From UBA6522 sp965237785 (GTDB lineage Bacteria > Pseudomonadota > Gammaproteobacteria > Steroidobacterales > Rariloculaceae): a stretch of DNA of 64,000 bases. Within the stretch, counting starts at the first letter, position 1; each line of letters begins with the position of its first letter. A program made the translations under genes and the position numbers. Positions 25,633 to 34,345 of this stretch are shown here, piece after piece. The stretch covers positions 1,364,001 to 1,428,000 of the forward strand of contig OZ250159.1 of NCBI GenBank assembly GCA_965237785.1, given 5' to 3'. Under the pieces are notes generated by a model that ran no database searches, was not told the origin of the DNA, and worked only from the letters and a program-made list of their open reading frames with translations.

Positions 25633-26610
25633 CTAGTCCACCAAGCGAATCACATTCTCGACGATTCTTTCGGCGCTGGGCAGCATCTCATCCTCAAGGG
25701 CATCCGCCGATGGCAGGGGAATATGCGGCGTGGTGACTCGTACGATCGGTCCGTCCAGATCCCAGAACAGTTCTTCCGCGACGATTGATGCGAGTTCCGC
25801 ACCCCAACCACAGAGCCGCGGGTTCTCCTCGACGGTGACCAACCGACCCGTTCGAGATACGGATTCGAACACGGTATTTGTATCCAGCGGTACCAGGGAT
25901 CGCACATCGACTACCTCGGCCGATACACCGTGCTCAGCCTGCAAGGTTTCCGCGGCCTTAAGCGCGCGGGGCACCATGGCAGCCAGCGCGGCGATGGTGA
26001 CATCGGCGCCGGCGCGAACGATTTTGGCCACGCCCAGCGGCTCAACATGCTCGCCCTCGGGCACCTCTCCCTTGATCGCATAGAGCGACTTCTGCTCGAA
26101 GAACATGACCGGATCCGGGTCGCGCACAGAGGCGGCCAGAAGACCCTTGACGTCAGCCGGAGTGGACGGAGCGACGACCTTGAGGCCGGGAATCGCCATC
26201 GCCCAATTTTCCACACTCTGGGAGTGTTGTGCTCCGAAACGGCTGCCACCGCCGTTGGCACTGCGCAGCACCAACGGAAAGCTGCATTGACCGTCCGTCA
26301 TATACCGTGTCTTGGCGATCTGGTTGGCGACGAGATCCCAGCAGACAGCAAAGAAGTCCGAAAACATGATCTCGGCGATGGGGCGTAGCCCGGTCATCGA
26401 GGCCCCCATGGCGGCGCCGACGATGGCCTGTTCTGAAATCGGCGTATCCTTGACCCGATCGGGCCCGAATTCCTCCAGCAATCCGACAGTGGTCTTGAAC
26501 ACGCCGCCGGCCGCGGCGACATCTTCACCGAGAAACACGACGGCGTTGTCGCGGCGCATTTCCTGGGCGATGCCGTCCCGCACCGCCTCGCGATAGGTTA
26601 ATTGCGCCAT
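25633..26610 (-). CDS. 2-oxoacid dehydrogenase E1 component, beta subunit
   Basis: A 325-residue subunit of the thiamine-diphosphate-dependent E1 heterotetramer that decarboxylates a 2-oxoacid and passes the acyl group to lipoyl-E2. Family hallmarks are FLGEDVAAAGGVFKTT, DTPISEQAIVGAAMG, the GGGSRFGAQHSQS region near the active site and the C-terminal transketolase domain with VVDVRSLVPLD. The ATG at 26610 lies 13 bases inside the end of the E1-alpha gene, so translation is probably coupled. Confidence 0.93.
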   Translation of the reverse strand: MAQLTYREAVRDGIAQEMRRDNAVVFLGEDVAAAGGVFKTTVGLLEEFGPDRVKDTPISEQAIVGAAMGASMTGLRPIAEIMFSDFFAVCWDLVANQIAKTRYMTDGQCSFPLVLRSANGGGSRFGAQHSQSVENWAMAIPGLKVVAPSTPADVKGLLAASVRDPDPVMFFEQKSLYAIKGEVPEGEHVEPLGVAKIVRAGADVTIAALAAMVPRALKAAETLQAEHGVSAEVVDVRSLVPLDTNTVFESVSRTGRLVTVEENPRLCGWGAELASIVAEELFWDLDGPIVRVTTPHIPLPSADALEDEMLPSAERIVENVIRLVD

Positions 26611-27629
26611 GACGCGCTCCCGTCGGCCCAAACGTCGATGTGGGCGATATCCACGGGCGGAGGCGGGCTATTTCGGGCCTCCTCCGTCGCTCGATCAATG
26701 GCCGCATCGGTTTCGGACTCAATCGTTTCCAGGTCCATTTCAGAGATTCCCAGTGAAACCAGCCGCTCCCGGTACGTCGGTATGGGGTCCCTGGCCAGCC
26801 ACGCTTGCAGTTCTTCGTCGGGACGGTACTTGCCGGGGTCGGCCCGGGAGTGCCCGCCATGGCGGTAGGTTTGCACCTCGACCAGGCTTGGACCGTCGCC
26901 CCGGCGGGCCTTGGCCAGGGCTGCGCTGGCGGTCTCGTACACCACGTCAACGTCGTTACCGTCGATCAGAATGCGCTCCAGACCATAAGCCGCGGCGCGG
27001 TCGGCGGCGGGATTCGCCACCGCGGTGACCTCTTCTATTGGCGTGTACTCCATATAGAGATTGTTCTCGCAGACGAACACCACGGGCAGCTTCCAGATCA
27101 CGGCAAAATTCAGGGCTTCATGGAAGGCGCCGATATTCGTCGTGCCATCGCCGAAGAAACACACGGACACCTGCTCGGTGCCGCGATACTGGGCGGACCA
27201 CGCGGCACCCGCCGCGACCGGAAGATGCGCGCCGACGATCGCGTAGGAACCCATGGCGCCGTGCTCGATACTGGTCAGGTGCATGGAACCGCCCTTGCCC
27301 CGCAACAGGCCGCACTCCCGGCCCATTAGCTCACCCAGGATCGCCGTCATGGACACTCCGCGAACGTAGGTGTGGTTATGGCCGCGGTAGGTGCAGAAGG
27401 TGTAATCGCCCTTCTTCATGGCCGTACCGAAACCCGCGGCGACGGCTTCCTGGCCCAGGGCGAGGTGACTGGTACCCTTTACCAGGTTCTGCATGAACAG
27501 ATCGTAGGCCCGCTTCTCCAGCACGCGACACTCGTACATCGTGCGGTAAAGGACCAGTCGCGTCGCGTCGTCGATGGACGGAGAATCCGTATCGGGACGC
27601 CCCGTTGCGATTCCCTGAGCAGCAGCCAT
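26598..27629 (-). CDS. 2-oxoacid dehydrogenase E1 component, alpha subunit
   Basis: A 343-residue thiamine-diphosphate-binding subunit of E1. It shows the GDG-X-N motif region FFGDGTTNIGAFHEALN ending in VCENN, the RGHNHTYVRG active-site segment and YRHGGHSRADPG, the loop regulated by phosphorylation in mitochondrial enzymes. Sequence style resembles pyruvate or acetoin dehydrogenase E1-alpha. It is the first gene of the E1alpha-E1beta-E2 operon. I chose the ATG at 27629 over a TTG at 27659. A terminator for the upstream TonB gene lies just before it, so the operon needs its own promoter in a very short gap. Confidence 0.93.
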   Translation of the reverse strand: MAAAQGIATGRPDTDSPSIDDATRLVLYRTMYECRVLEKRAYDLFMQNLVKGTSHLALGQEAVAAGFGTAMKKGDYTFCTYRGHNHTYVRGVSMTAILGELMGRECGLLRGKGGSMHLTSIEHGAMGSYAIVGAHLPVAAGAAWSAQYRGTEQVSVCFFGDGTTNIGAFHEALNFAVIWKLPVVFVCENNLYMEYTPIEEVTAVANPAADRAAAYGLERILIDGNDVDVVYETASAALAKARRGDGPSLVEVQTYRHGGHSRADPGKYRPDEELQAWLARDPIPTYRERLVSLGISEMDLETIESETDAAIDRATEEARNSPPPPVDIAHIDVWADGSASWRN

Positions 27630-27657
27630 ATTGTCCAGTTTTCCTTGTCTGGGATAC

Positions 27658-27690
27658 AAAAAATCGCCCCCGCCACGATGGCGAGGGCGA
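27658..27690 (-). terminator. Rho-independent terminator of a TonB receptor gene
   Basis: A 12-bp stem with one mismatch (27664-27675 with 27679-27690) and a 3-base loop is followed on the minus strand by six Ts. It lies 30 bases past the stop of the TonB receptor gene and ends about 30 bases before the E1-alpha start. Confidence 0.82.
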
Positions 27691-27719
27691 AACTATAGCT
27701 TAACAGCTAGCAACAAAGA

Positions 27720-30149
27720 CTAGAAATTGTAACTCAACGTAACACCGAACTCCCTGGGATCCCTTGGCAGAATATTGAAATTTCTTCTGCGTGGGCTTTG
27801 GTTGTTGTCATTGCCCGAATCCACGATTCGGGGCGTGTCGTTGTCCGTCAGGTTTCGGCTCCAGAGACGCAGGCCCCAGTTATCGTTGTTGAAGTTCACG
27901 CTGGCGTTCAGCGTCTGGGTCTCCGGCAGCGCCATCCAGTTGATGTCATCCAGCCACTGTTCCCCGACGCTGCGCCAATCCAGCCTGCCGATCCAGTTCC
28001 AACCGCTGTTGCCCACGGCGCCACGGTAAGTCGCAGCTACGTTGTATTTCAGGTCCGGCTGACGGGAAAACTCTTTGCCGATCACACTGACACAATTGAA
28101 CAACACGCCGCTGCCGTCTCCCACCCTGTTGGTTGGAGTCAATCCGATATCCAGCACGGCGTTGGGGTCGCAGAAGGTCTCGTACTCGGTTGCCTGCCAG
28201 GTGAAGCTGCCGCGAATGTCCCAGTTATCATTGACAAACCAGGCGATTTCACTTTCCAGTCCGTGGACGTTGGCGGAGCCTAGATCCAACTGCGCCCGCA
28301 ACCTGTAGTCGCCGGTCATCAGCCCCGGCAGCAAATCCTCGCCGATCGTATCCACACGCCAGTTCAACGTATAGGCCTGATTGTAATGCTCCCAGTCCAT
28401 GGCGTAGATGGCGGCGGAAAGCTGCACGCGGTTCTCCGCCAATCCCGCCTTGAAGCCAGCCTCAAGATTGATGATTTCCTCCTGATCGTAAAACAGCACA
28501 TCTTCCAGAGACCAATTGATATAACCGATCTCAACCGCATGGGCGTGCGCTTGCACGACTTTGGGACTGCGCGCGGCCGGGATAACGCCGGCGGGATTGA
28601 TGCCCTTGGCTACCTGGACGTACAATGTCACGCCGTTATCCATGGCGTGATTGAGTGCGAGCCGCGGCACGAAGGATTTGCTCGTATTGGTGAATGCCTC
28701 ACCCGTAACCTGATTGACATTGGTCATGTCCTCGCTCTGGTAGCGACCCTCCAGGGAAAGTGTAGTTCGCTCCGTAAGGTCGTAGGAAAGATTGCCGAAT
28801 GCTGCCACATTTTGGGACTGCTCCGAAATGATCACTCGCGGCTCGATACCAAGCTCATCCCGCAAACCGTCGAGGATGCCACCGTACTGACTCCAGACCA
28901 GGGTAAGGAACTCGTAGTCGTAGAAGGACGCGCCCGCGGTCCAGCGCAGCCTGTCCTCGCCGGGGGACAGCCAGCGCACCTCAATCATCTTCTCTTCAAT
29001 GTCGGTAGGGTCGGCCATGTGACTCACCGTACCGCCCATGACCATGCCGTTGGGGAGGATTATCAAGTCTGCATCGCTGCGGTCACCGTCAGCCCAGCGA
29101 ATGTAGGACTCCTCGGAGGCGAAACTGAGGACCTGTAAATCGCCATTGTCGAAGCTCACATTGAACTCACCCTGGACGCGGTCGCGCTCATTGATCACGG
29201 TCGGATCATATCGATACGATGACGCCAGCGCCTCGTGGGGCGTTCCCCGGTAGCGATCCCCTACAGTATCGGAGTTAGTGGGAAGACCGCCGACGGGAGC
29301 CGACGTGTCACAGTTGAACGTACCCTGGATCCAGCGAGTACCCATCGGGCTCGTGAAATTCGTGCACCGATCCTGCTCTTCCCCGCTGATGTAATAACGC
29401 AGAGTCATGTCGTCATCCGTCCTCATTGTCATGGCGCGGATCTCACCGCTGAAACGATCGTTGGGCGCGAAGGTGAGCTTACCGCTGACATACTTGGTGT
29501 CAGTGCCGCCGATCTGAAAGCCCTCCGTGGAAACCCACTCGTCCGGCCCGTCATACTGGTCCAGGTTGGCGTCCAGAGTGTAGCCGAAGGTGTCGTTGAT
29601 TGGGCCGCCCAACTCGAGTTGGACGGAGTTGCGCCCCAGATCGGAGGTGCTGAGCCGCAGATCACCATCGAACTCCCCGCCCGGATCCCGTGTAACGTAG
29701 TTGATGGCGCCAGCGAAGGTGGAGCGTCCGAAGGCGGCGCTCTGGGGTCCGCGGAACACCTCGACGCGCTCCACGCCGGTGAACTGCATCGTGCCCTGGG
29801 CGCCCACCAGCGGCAAACCATCGATGAACGACATAACCTTCTGCCGGGTGGTGGCGGTGGCCGTGGATTGAATTCCGCGTACGGCGGGCGTGGCGTTGTT
29901 GCGATCACCGTTGGTGTCGAAGTCCACACCGGGGGTCAACTCAAAGAAATCCCGCGGTTCGATGATGCCGGCCTCGTCGATCAGCGAATCGGAAATGACG
30001 GAGATGGAAACAGGAATCTCCTGCAGGTTTTCCTCACGCTTCCGAGCGGTCACCACAATTTCTTCCAATGCGGTCACACCCTGGCTGTAAGCCGGCGGAC
30101 CCACTATGGCTACGGCCAACGCGGTGAGAGCAAGTGTTGATTTGCGCAT
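27720..30149 (-). CDS. TonB-dependent outer-membrane receptor
   Basis: An 809-residue receptor with a signal peptide (MRKSTLALTALAVAIVG ... AYSQG), a TonB-box-like LEEIVVTARKREENLQEIPV, plug motif ERVEVFRGPQSAAFGRSTFA with AGAINYVTR, and a long barrel ending in VTLSYNF with terminal Phe. The sequence is of the large class found for plant, aromatic or steroid-like ligands, but the ligand is unknown. AAGGGG stands 7 bases before the ATG at 30149. A palindrome like that upstream of the 905-residue receptor gene lies 146 bases upstream. Confidence 0.92.
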   Translation of the reverse strand: MRKSTLALTALAVAIVGPPAYSQGVTALEEIVVTARKREENLQEIPVSISVISDSLIDEAGIIEPRDFFELTPGVDFDTNGDRNNATPAVRGIQSTATATTRQKVMSFIDGLPLVGAQGTMQFTGVERVEVFRGPQSAAFGRSTFAGAINYVTRDPGGEFDGDLRLSTSDLGRNSVQLELGGPINDTFGYTLDANLDQYDGPDEWVSTEGFQIGGTDTKYVSGKLTFAPNDRFSGEIRAMTMRTDDDMTLRYYISGEEQDRCTNFTSPMGTRWIQGTFNCDTSAPVGGLPTNSDTVGDRYRGTPHEALASSYRYDPTVINERDRVQGEFNVSFDNGDLQVLSFASEESYIRWADGDRSDADLIILPNGMVMGGTVSHMADPTDIEEKMIEVRWLSPGEDRLRWTAGASFYDYEFLTLVWSQYGGILDGLRDELGIEPRVIISEQSQNVAAFGNLSYDLTERTTLSLEGRYQSEDMTNVNQVTGEAFTNTSKSFVPRLALNHAMDNGVTLYVQVAKGINPAGVIPAARSPKVVQAHAHAVEIGYINWSLEDVLFYDQEEIINLEAGFKAGLAENRVQLSAAIYAMDWEHYNQAYTLNWRVDTIGEDLLPGLMTGDYRLRAQLDLGSANVHGLESEIAWFVNDNWDIRGSFTWQATEYETFCDPNAVLDIGLTPTNRVGDGSGVLFNCVSVIGKEFSRQPDLKYNVAATYRGAVGNSGWNWIGRLDWRSVGEQWLDDINWMALPETQTLNASVNFNNDNWGLRLWSRNLTDNDTPRIVDSGNDNNQSPRRRNFNILPRDPREFGVTLSYNF

Positions 30150-30294
30150 GTACAATCCCCTTCGTGTCGAGTGGATAGGGCTACCTCAAGCTTTTCTTCA
30201 CGCCCATTCGCCGGGCTATCGAAGTAACAAGCAAGAATCGCTTGAATCGCGGTAGTATGGCAGAAGATTCCAATTTGTCGAGCATCGCGCTACT

Positions 30295-30312
30295 TGTTGC
30301 GATATAGCAACG
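30295..30312. promoter_or_regulatory. Operator-like palindrome TGTTGC-N6-GCAACG
   Basis: GTTGC-GATATA-GCAAC is a perfect 5-bp inverted repeat with a 6-base AT-rich spacer, the same architecture as GTTGC-AAATAA-GCAAC at 13016-13033. Both stand upstream of large TonB receptor genes, here 146 bases from the start codon. Confidence 0.5.
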
Positions 30313-30327
30313 GATGTATGTGCCGAG

Positions 30328-30733
30328 TTATTTTCCGGAGGAGTTTCCAAACTGGCTCACCCGTGCAAGATGCTCGGCGGGAAGCGGCGCGGTGTCGGCT
30401 CCACCGCCGCCACCGGCAAGCAAGCTATCTCCCAACGCGCCGCGGGCCGACGCTCCACCCAGCGTAATCGCCGGAAGATCATTCCGAATGTAAATGCCAT
30501 GGCGAGAAAACGCGTGCGCGCCGCCCAGGGTGACGCAACCCAGCAGAACCGCCGTGGTAATGGCCAGCGCCCAGCCTCGGGAAAGGCCGAGCATCATCTC
30601 GAACGTCACCAATCCCGCGAGCGACCGCGAAATCGTCAGCTCCGCTGACGCGACGGCTCCCCAGATAGCCGAAAATCGACATCGCCACGATGTAGCCGGC
30701 AAGAAACAACCAGGACCAGAAGTAGAGCGTCAT
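30328..30733 (-). pseudogene. Decayed membrane transporter remnant (possibly Na+/solute symporter)
   Basis: The start MTLYFWSWLFLAGYIVAMSI, followed by a SGADDFAVAR segment, looks like the beginning of a sodium:solute symporter, where DDF-A-R follows the first helix. The frame is then lost. A second minus-strand frame resumes with ISRSLAGLVTFEM and a hydrophobic stretch WALAITTAVLLGCVTLGG, then ends after about 60 more residues. An intact symporter needs about 450-550 residues. I read this as an indel-damaged, internally deleted fossil. Family assignment is tentative. Confidence 0.42.
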
Positions 30734-30836
30734 TGGTAATTTTCAGGGATAATGCCTGGGCCGATTCCGGTACCGGCGAGCCCGAGCGGTATTCGACAAA
30801 AGTTGAAAAAAAACCATTTTAACGAAATAATCCGCA

Positions 30837-30852
30837 CGCGCTAAACAGCGCG
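30837..30852. repeat. Short inverted repeat before the Gfo/Idh/MocA gene
   Basis: CGCGCT-AAAC-AGCGCG is a perfect 6-bp palindrome ending 18 bases before the ATG of the dehydrogenase gene. It could be an operator or an mRNA leader hairpin; a chance palindrome in GC-rich DNA is equally possible. Confidence 0.25.
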
Positions 30853-30870
30853 CTTGTCTCGCGGGAGTAC

Positions 30871-31899
30871 ATGATGATCAATGCCGCCATTGTGGGCCTA
30901 GGTTGGTGGGGCCAGACCCTGGTCGAATCCGTCTACAAAAGCAGCAAGAAAATCCGTTTCGTTACCGGTGTGGCCCGTCGATCGACCGATCAAATCGAAG
31001 CGTTTACCCGCAAACATGGATTGCAACTCGAGCACGACTACGCAGCGGCGCTCGCCGACCCGAAAATCGATGCCGTTGTGTTGGCCACACCCCACTCGGT
31101 GCACGCGGATCAAGTGGTTACAGCCGCCGAGGCAGGCAAGCATGTGTTCTGCGAGAAACCCTTCGCGCTGCGCAAGGCCAACGCCGAGCGAGCGGTGGCG
31201 GCGACGGAACAGGCGGGTGTCACCCTGGGTCTCGGTTACAACCGGCGCCTGCATCCGGAAATGATCAAACTGCGTGACCGAATCGGATCCGGAGAACTTG
31301 GCACGATCCTGCATTGCGAAGCCAACATGACCTTCCCGAATGCGCTGTATCTGTCGCCGGATGCGTGGCGAGCGAGTTCCCATGAAACGCCTTGCGGTGG
31401 CCTGACCCCCATGGGCGTGCACGCCGTTGACGGCATGATCGATCTCTGCGGAGAATTCGACGAGGTCTACTGCCAGAGCTTCCGGCGCGCCGTCGCGGTC
31501 GATGCCGACGACACCACTTCGATGCTGTTTCGAATGAAGGCGGGCATGTCCGGTTACCTGGGCACCATGACCGCCACCGGCGGTGGCTTCAGCTTCCAGG
31601 TTTTCGGATCCAAGGGATTCGTAAGGCTCGAGGGCATGACGCATATCGCCGGCGCATCGTCGGAGGAACGGCGCAAGCGTTGCTTCGGCAACTGCTACTT
31701 CAAGCCGGTAAAGGGCCCTGTTGAGTCCTGGCAGGCCGATCAGGTCGATATCGTCCAGGCCATACTGGAACGGTTCGCCGATGCCGTGGACGGGACCCAA
31801 CCCTTCATCGTCCCCACCGGTGAAATGATTCACGGGACGGCGGTGACGGAGACGATCGTTAAATCGGCAGAATCCCATCAGGTCGAAAAGGTCGTCTGA
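30871..31899 (+). CDS. Gfo/Idh/MocA-family NAD(P)-dependent dehydrogenase
   Basis: A 342-residue two-domain oxidoreductase. The N-terminal Rossmann domain begins IVGLGWWGQTLVESV; ATPHSVHADQ and the family's FCEKPFALRKANAE (lysine of the EKP catalytic motif) follow. The C-terminal alpha/beta domain has GGLTPMGVHAVDGMIDL with the catalytic-region histidine. Members oxidise sugars, inositols, cis-dihydrodiols (phthalate pathway) or the LigC hemiacetal; the substrate is open. GGGAG stands just before the double ATG, of which the second (30874) has better spacing. It opens a plus-strand group with the M24 and tartrate-dehydrogenase-like genes. Confidence 0.85.
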   Translation: MMINAAIVGLGWWGQTLVESVYKSSKKIRFVTGVARRSTDQIEAFTRKHGLQLEHDYAAALADPKIDAVVLATPHSVHADQVVTAAEAGKHVFCEKPFALRKANAERAVAATEQAGVTLGLGYNRRLHPEMIKLRDRIGSGELGTILHCEANMTFPNALYLSPDAWRASSHETPCGGLTPMGVHAVDGMIDLCGEFDEVYCQSFRRAVAVDADDTTSMLFRMKAGMSGYLGTMTATGGGFSFQVFGSKGFVRLEGMTHIAGASSEERRKRCFGNCYFKPVKGPVESWQADQVDIVQAILERFADAVDGTQPFIVPTGEMIHGTAVTETIVKSAESHQVEKVV

Positions 31900-31961
31900 T
31901 CGACGACGCTACCAAACTTACAACCGAACAAAATACAACCTATTAGCCAAGGAGAATCGCG

Positions 31962-33194
31962 GTGAGAGAAGGCACAGTTGGAATGATGCAGGTGGACTAT
32001 GAGCAGCGGATGGACATGGACCGCATGCGAGATCACCGTGTGTCGCGAATCAAGAAGTATATGGACGAGTTCGACGTGGAATGCCTGCTGCTCTTCGACA
32101 CCAGCAACAAGCGCTACGCCACTTCCACGGCGGTGGCATCGCCTGAAGTCGACAACATGGGACGGTACGCCATCATTCCCCGCGACGGCTATCCTCATAT
32201 CTTCGGATTCGGCTCGGAGGTGGCGGCCGAAAAGCTTTACTGCCCGTGGGTCGCCGAGACCACGTTTCCCGCCCACGGCACCATGCACGGCGCCCTGCCC
32301 ATGGCCTGGAAGTGCTACGAGGGCTTCCTCAAGGACCTGGACATGGTCCTGGACAACCACGGCATGGACAAGAAGAAGGTCCGCATCGGCGTGGACATTG
32401 TCGAGTCCCAGATCATCCTGGCGTTGCTCGAAAACGGCTACAACATCACCGACGGCCAGGGCGTCATGCAGTACGCGCGCGCCATCAAGAACGAAGACGA
32501 GATCATGTGCCTGAAGCACGGTGCCGCGATCGTCGACGGCGCCTTCCACAGGATCGCCCGGACCATCGCCCCGGGGGTCAAGGAAAACGACCTCCAGGCG
32601 GCAGCCTCCCACGAAATGCATCGCCTTGGCGCCCAATGGGTCCATAACGTGCAGGTGACGACGGGCAACCGGACCCACCCCCACCCTCACCTGAGTTCGG
32701 ACCGTCTGATCCAGCCCGGCGACATGATCTTCATGGACATCGTCTGCATGTTCAACGGCTATCACACCTGCGTCTATCGCTGTTTCTGCTGCGGCAAGCC
32801 AAACCGGAAGCAACTGGACATCCACAAGCGTTGCCTCGAATACCAGCTCGCAGGCATCGAGGCGGTAAAACCGGGCGTCACCAGCGCGGATGTCGCCGCG
32901 GTCTGGCCCGACCACAAGGCCATGGGCGCCAGGAGCGAGCACGAGGTCTTCGGGCTTCAGTACGGGCACGGCCTCGGCGTCGGCCTTTGGGAGTTTCCGA
33001 TCATCTCCCGCGCCTATAGTTTCGACCATCCGGTCGAGATCCAGCCGGGAATGGTATTCGCGCTGGAAACCTATGCGGGCGTCGGCTACGACGGTGTGCG
33101 TCTGGAAGACGAAGTCGTCGTGACCGAGACCGGGATCGAGGTCATTACCAAGTTCCCCACCGACGAGCTCTACGGCTGCGGAATGAACTACTAG
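31962..33194 (+). CDS. M24 (creatinase/prolidase-fold) enzyme with Asp-to-Cys metal site
   Basis: A 410-residue 'pitta-bread' protein with an N-terminal creatinase domain and a C-terminal M24 domain. Of the five metal ligands of aminopeptidase P, four are present: D259, H336 in YGHGLGVGL, E369 in PGMVFALE and E382 in GVRLEDEVV. The second Asp, eleven residues after D259, is C270, in a run with cysteines at 262, 270, 274, 276 and 277. The fold includes Xaa-Pro peptidases, creatinase (non-metal) and the DMSP lyase DddP. The peptidase label is therefore unsafe. AAGGAG precedes the GTG start. Its neighbours are a Gfo/Idh dehydrogenase and a tartrate-dehydrogenase-like enzyme. Confidence 0.83.
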   Translation: MREGTVGMMQVDYEQRMDMDRMRDHRVSRIKKYMDEFDVECLLLFDTSNKRYATSTAVASPEVDNMGRYAIIPRDGYPHIFGFGSEVAAEKLYCPWVAETTFPAHGTMHGALPMAWKCYEGFLKDLDMVLDNHGMDKKKVRIGVDIVESQIILALLENGYNITDGQGVMQYARAIKNEDEIMCLKHGAAIVDGAFHRIARTIAPGVKENDLQAAASHEMHRLGAQWVHNVQVTTGNRTHPHPHLSSDRLIQPGDMIFMDIVCMFNGYHTCVYRCFCCGKPNRKQLDIHKRCLEYQLAGIEAVKPGVTSADVAAVWPDHKAMGARSEHEVFGLQYGHGLGVGLWEFPIISRAYSFDHPVEIQPGMVFALETYAGVGYDGVRLEDEVVVTETGIEVITKFPTDELYGCGMNY

Positions 33195-33203
33195 GCGCGG
33201 CCG

Positions 33204-34262
33204 ATGACCACGCTGAAAATTGCCCTGATCCCCGGCGACGGGATCGGCACTGAGGTAATGCCCGAGGGTGTTCGCGTTCTGGAGGCCGCCGCGGCCGGAT
33301 ACGGTATCGACTTCGAGTGGCGGGAATTCGACTGGTCATGCGAGCGCTACTTGCAGACCGGGTCGATGATGCCCGAGGACGGTATCGAGCAGCTTCGATC
33401 CTTCGACGCGATTTACCTCGGTGCCGTGGGCTTCCCGACGGTGGCCGATCACGTCTCCCTGTGGGGCTTGCTGATCCCGATTCGCCGGGAGTTCGATCAG
33501 TACATCAACCTTCGCCCGGTGCGGTTATTCGATGGCGTGCCCTGCCCGCTCGCCGGGAAAAAGGCCGGCGATATCGATTTCTACGTTGTTCGGGAAAACG
33601 TCGAGGGTGAGTATTCGGCCATCGGCGGCATCCAGTACGAGGGGACAGAAAACGAAATCGTCATCCAGCAGAACGTATTCACGCGCCGCGGTGTCGACCG
33701 CGTCGTCAAGTACGCCTACGAACTGGCCACAACGCGCATCGAACACCACTTGACCTCCGCCACCAAGTCCAACGGGATCATTCACTCGATGCCGTACTGG
33801 GATGCCCGGGTCAAGGCGATGGGCGAGCAATACCCCGAAGTGACAGTCGATCAGTTCCACATCGATATTCTCACCGCGAACTTCGTGCGCATGCCTGAGC
33901 ACTTTGACGTGGTCGTCGGCAGTAATCTGTTTGGCGACATCCTCTCGGATCTCGGACCAGCCTGTACCGGCACCATCGCCATTGCGCCGTCGGCGAACAT
34001 GAATCCCGAGAAGACGCATCCGTCGATGTTTGAACCGGTTCACGGCTCGGCCCCGGACATCGCCGGTCAGGGCATCTCCAATCCGATCGGCACGATCTGG
34101 GCGGGCGCCATGATGCTCCAGCATCTGGGGTACACAACGGTACACGACGTGATCCTGACGGCCATCGAGAACGTGCTGCGCGAAGGCGCATGCCTCACGC
34201 GCGATATGGGCGGCAAGGCCACGACCGAAGAACTGGGCAAGGCGATCGAAGCCGCGATCTGA
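33204..34262 (+). CDS. Tartrate/D-malate/3-isopropylmalate-type dehydrogenase
   Basis: A 352-residue beta-decarboxylating dehydrogenase. It starts IALIPGDGIGTEVMPEG and has LRPVRLF, the VVRENVEGEYS loop, the catalytic Tyr/Lys regions and the metal-binding SNLFGDILSDLG, then FEPVHGSAPDIAGQ for cofactor binding. The lone insertion pattern and LLIPIRREFDQYINLRP favour the tartrate dehydrogenase/D-malate dehydrogenase branch (TtuC/DmlA) over LeuB. The product would be an oxoacid plus CO2. It begins 9 bases after the M24 gene, so the two are almost certainly co-transcribed. Confidence 0.87.
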   Translation: MTTLKIALIPGDGIGTEVMPEGVRVLEAAAAGYGIDFEWREFDWSCERYLQTGSMMPEDGIEQLRSFDAIYLGAVGFPTVADHVSLWGLLIPIRREFDQYINLRPVRLFDGVPCPLAGKKAGDIDFYVVRENVEGEYSAIGGIQYEGTENEIVIQQNVFTRRGVDRVVKYAYELATTRIEHHLTSATKSNGIIHSMPYWDARVKAMGEQYPEVTVDQFHIDILTANFVRMPEHFDVVVGSNLFGDILSDLGPACTGTIAIAPSANMNPEKTHPSMFEPVHGSAPDIAGQGISNPIGTIWAGAMMLQHLGYTTVHDVILTAIENVLREGACLTRDMGGKATTEELGKAIEAAI

Positions 34263-34345
34263 GCGGGGGTTACGGGCGCCGAGAGCGCGCGGCCGGTCAG
34301 GCCGGTCAGGCTGCCATGCCACGCCGAGCGACAGGCGGAGGTGCG

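Noticed and set aside
31878..33029. 383-codon minus-strand frame opposite the M24 gene
   Set aside because: Antisense shadow of a high-GC coding region; the plus-strand frame has clear M24 motifs and a good ribosome site.
31962..33194. Calling the M24-fold protein a DMSP lyase DddP
   Set aside because: Fold and size agree only loosely, and a key metal-ligand Asp is Cys; the specific name is not supported.
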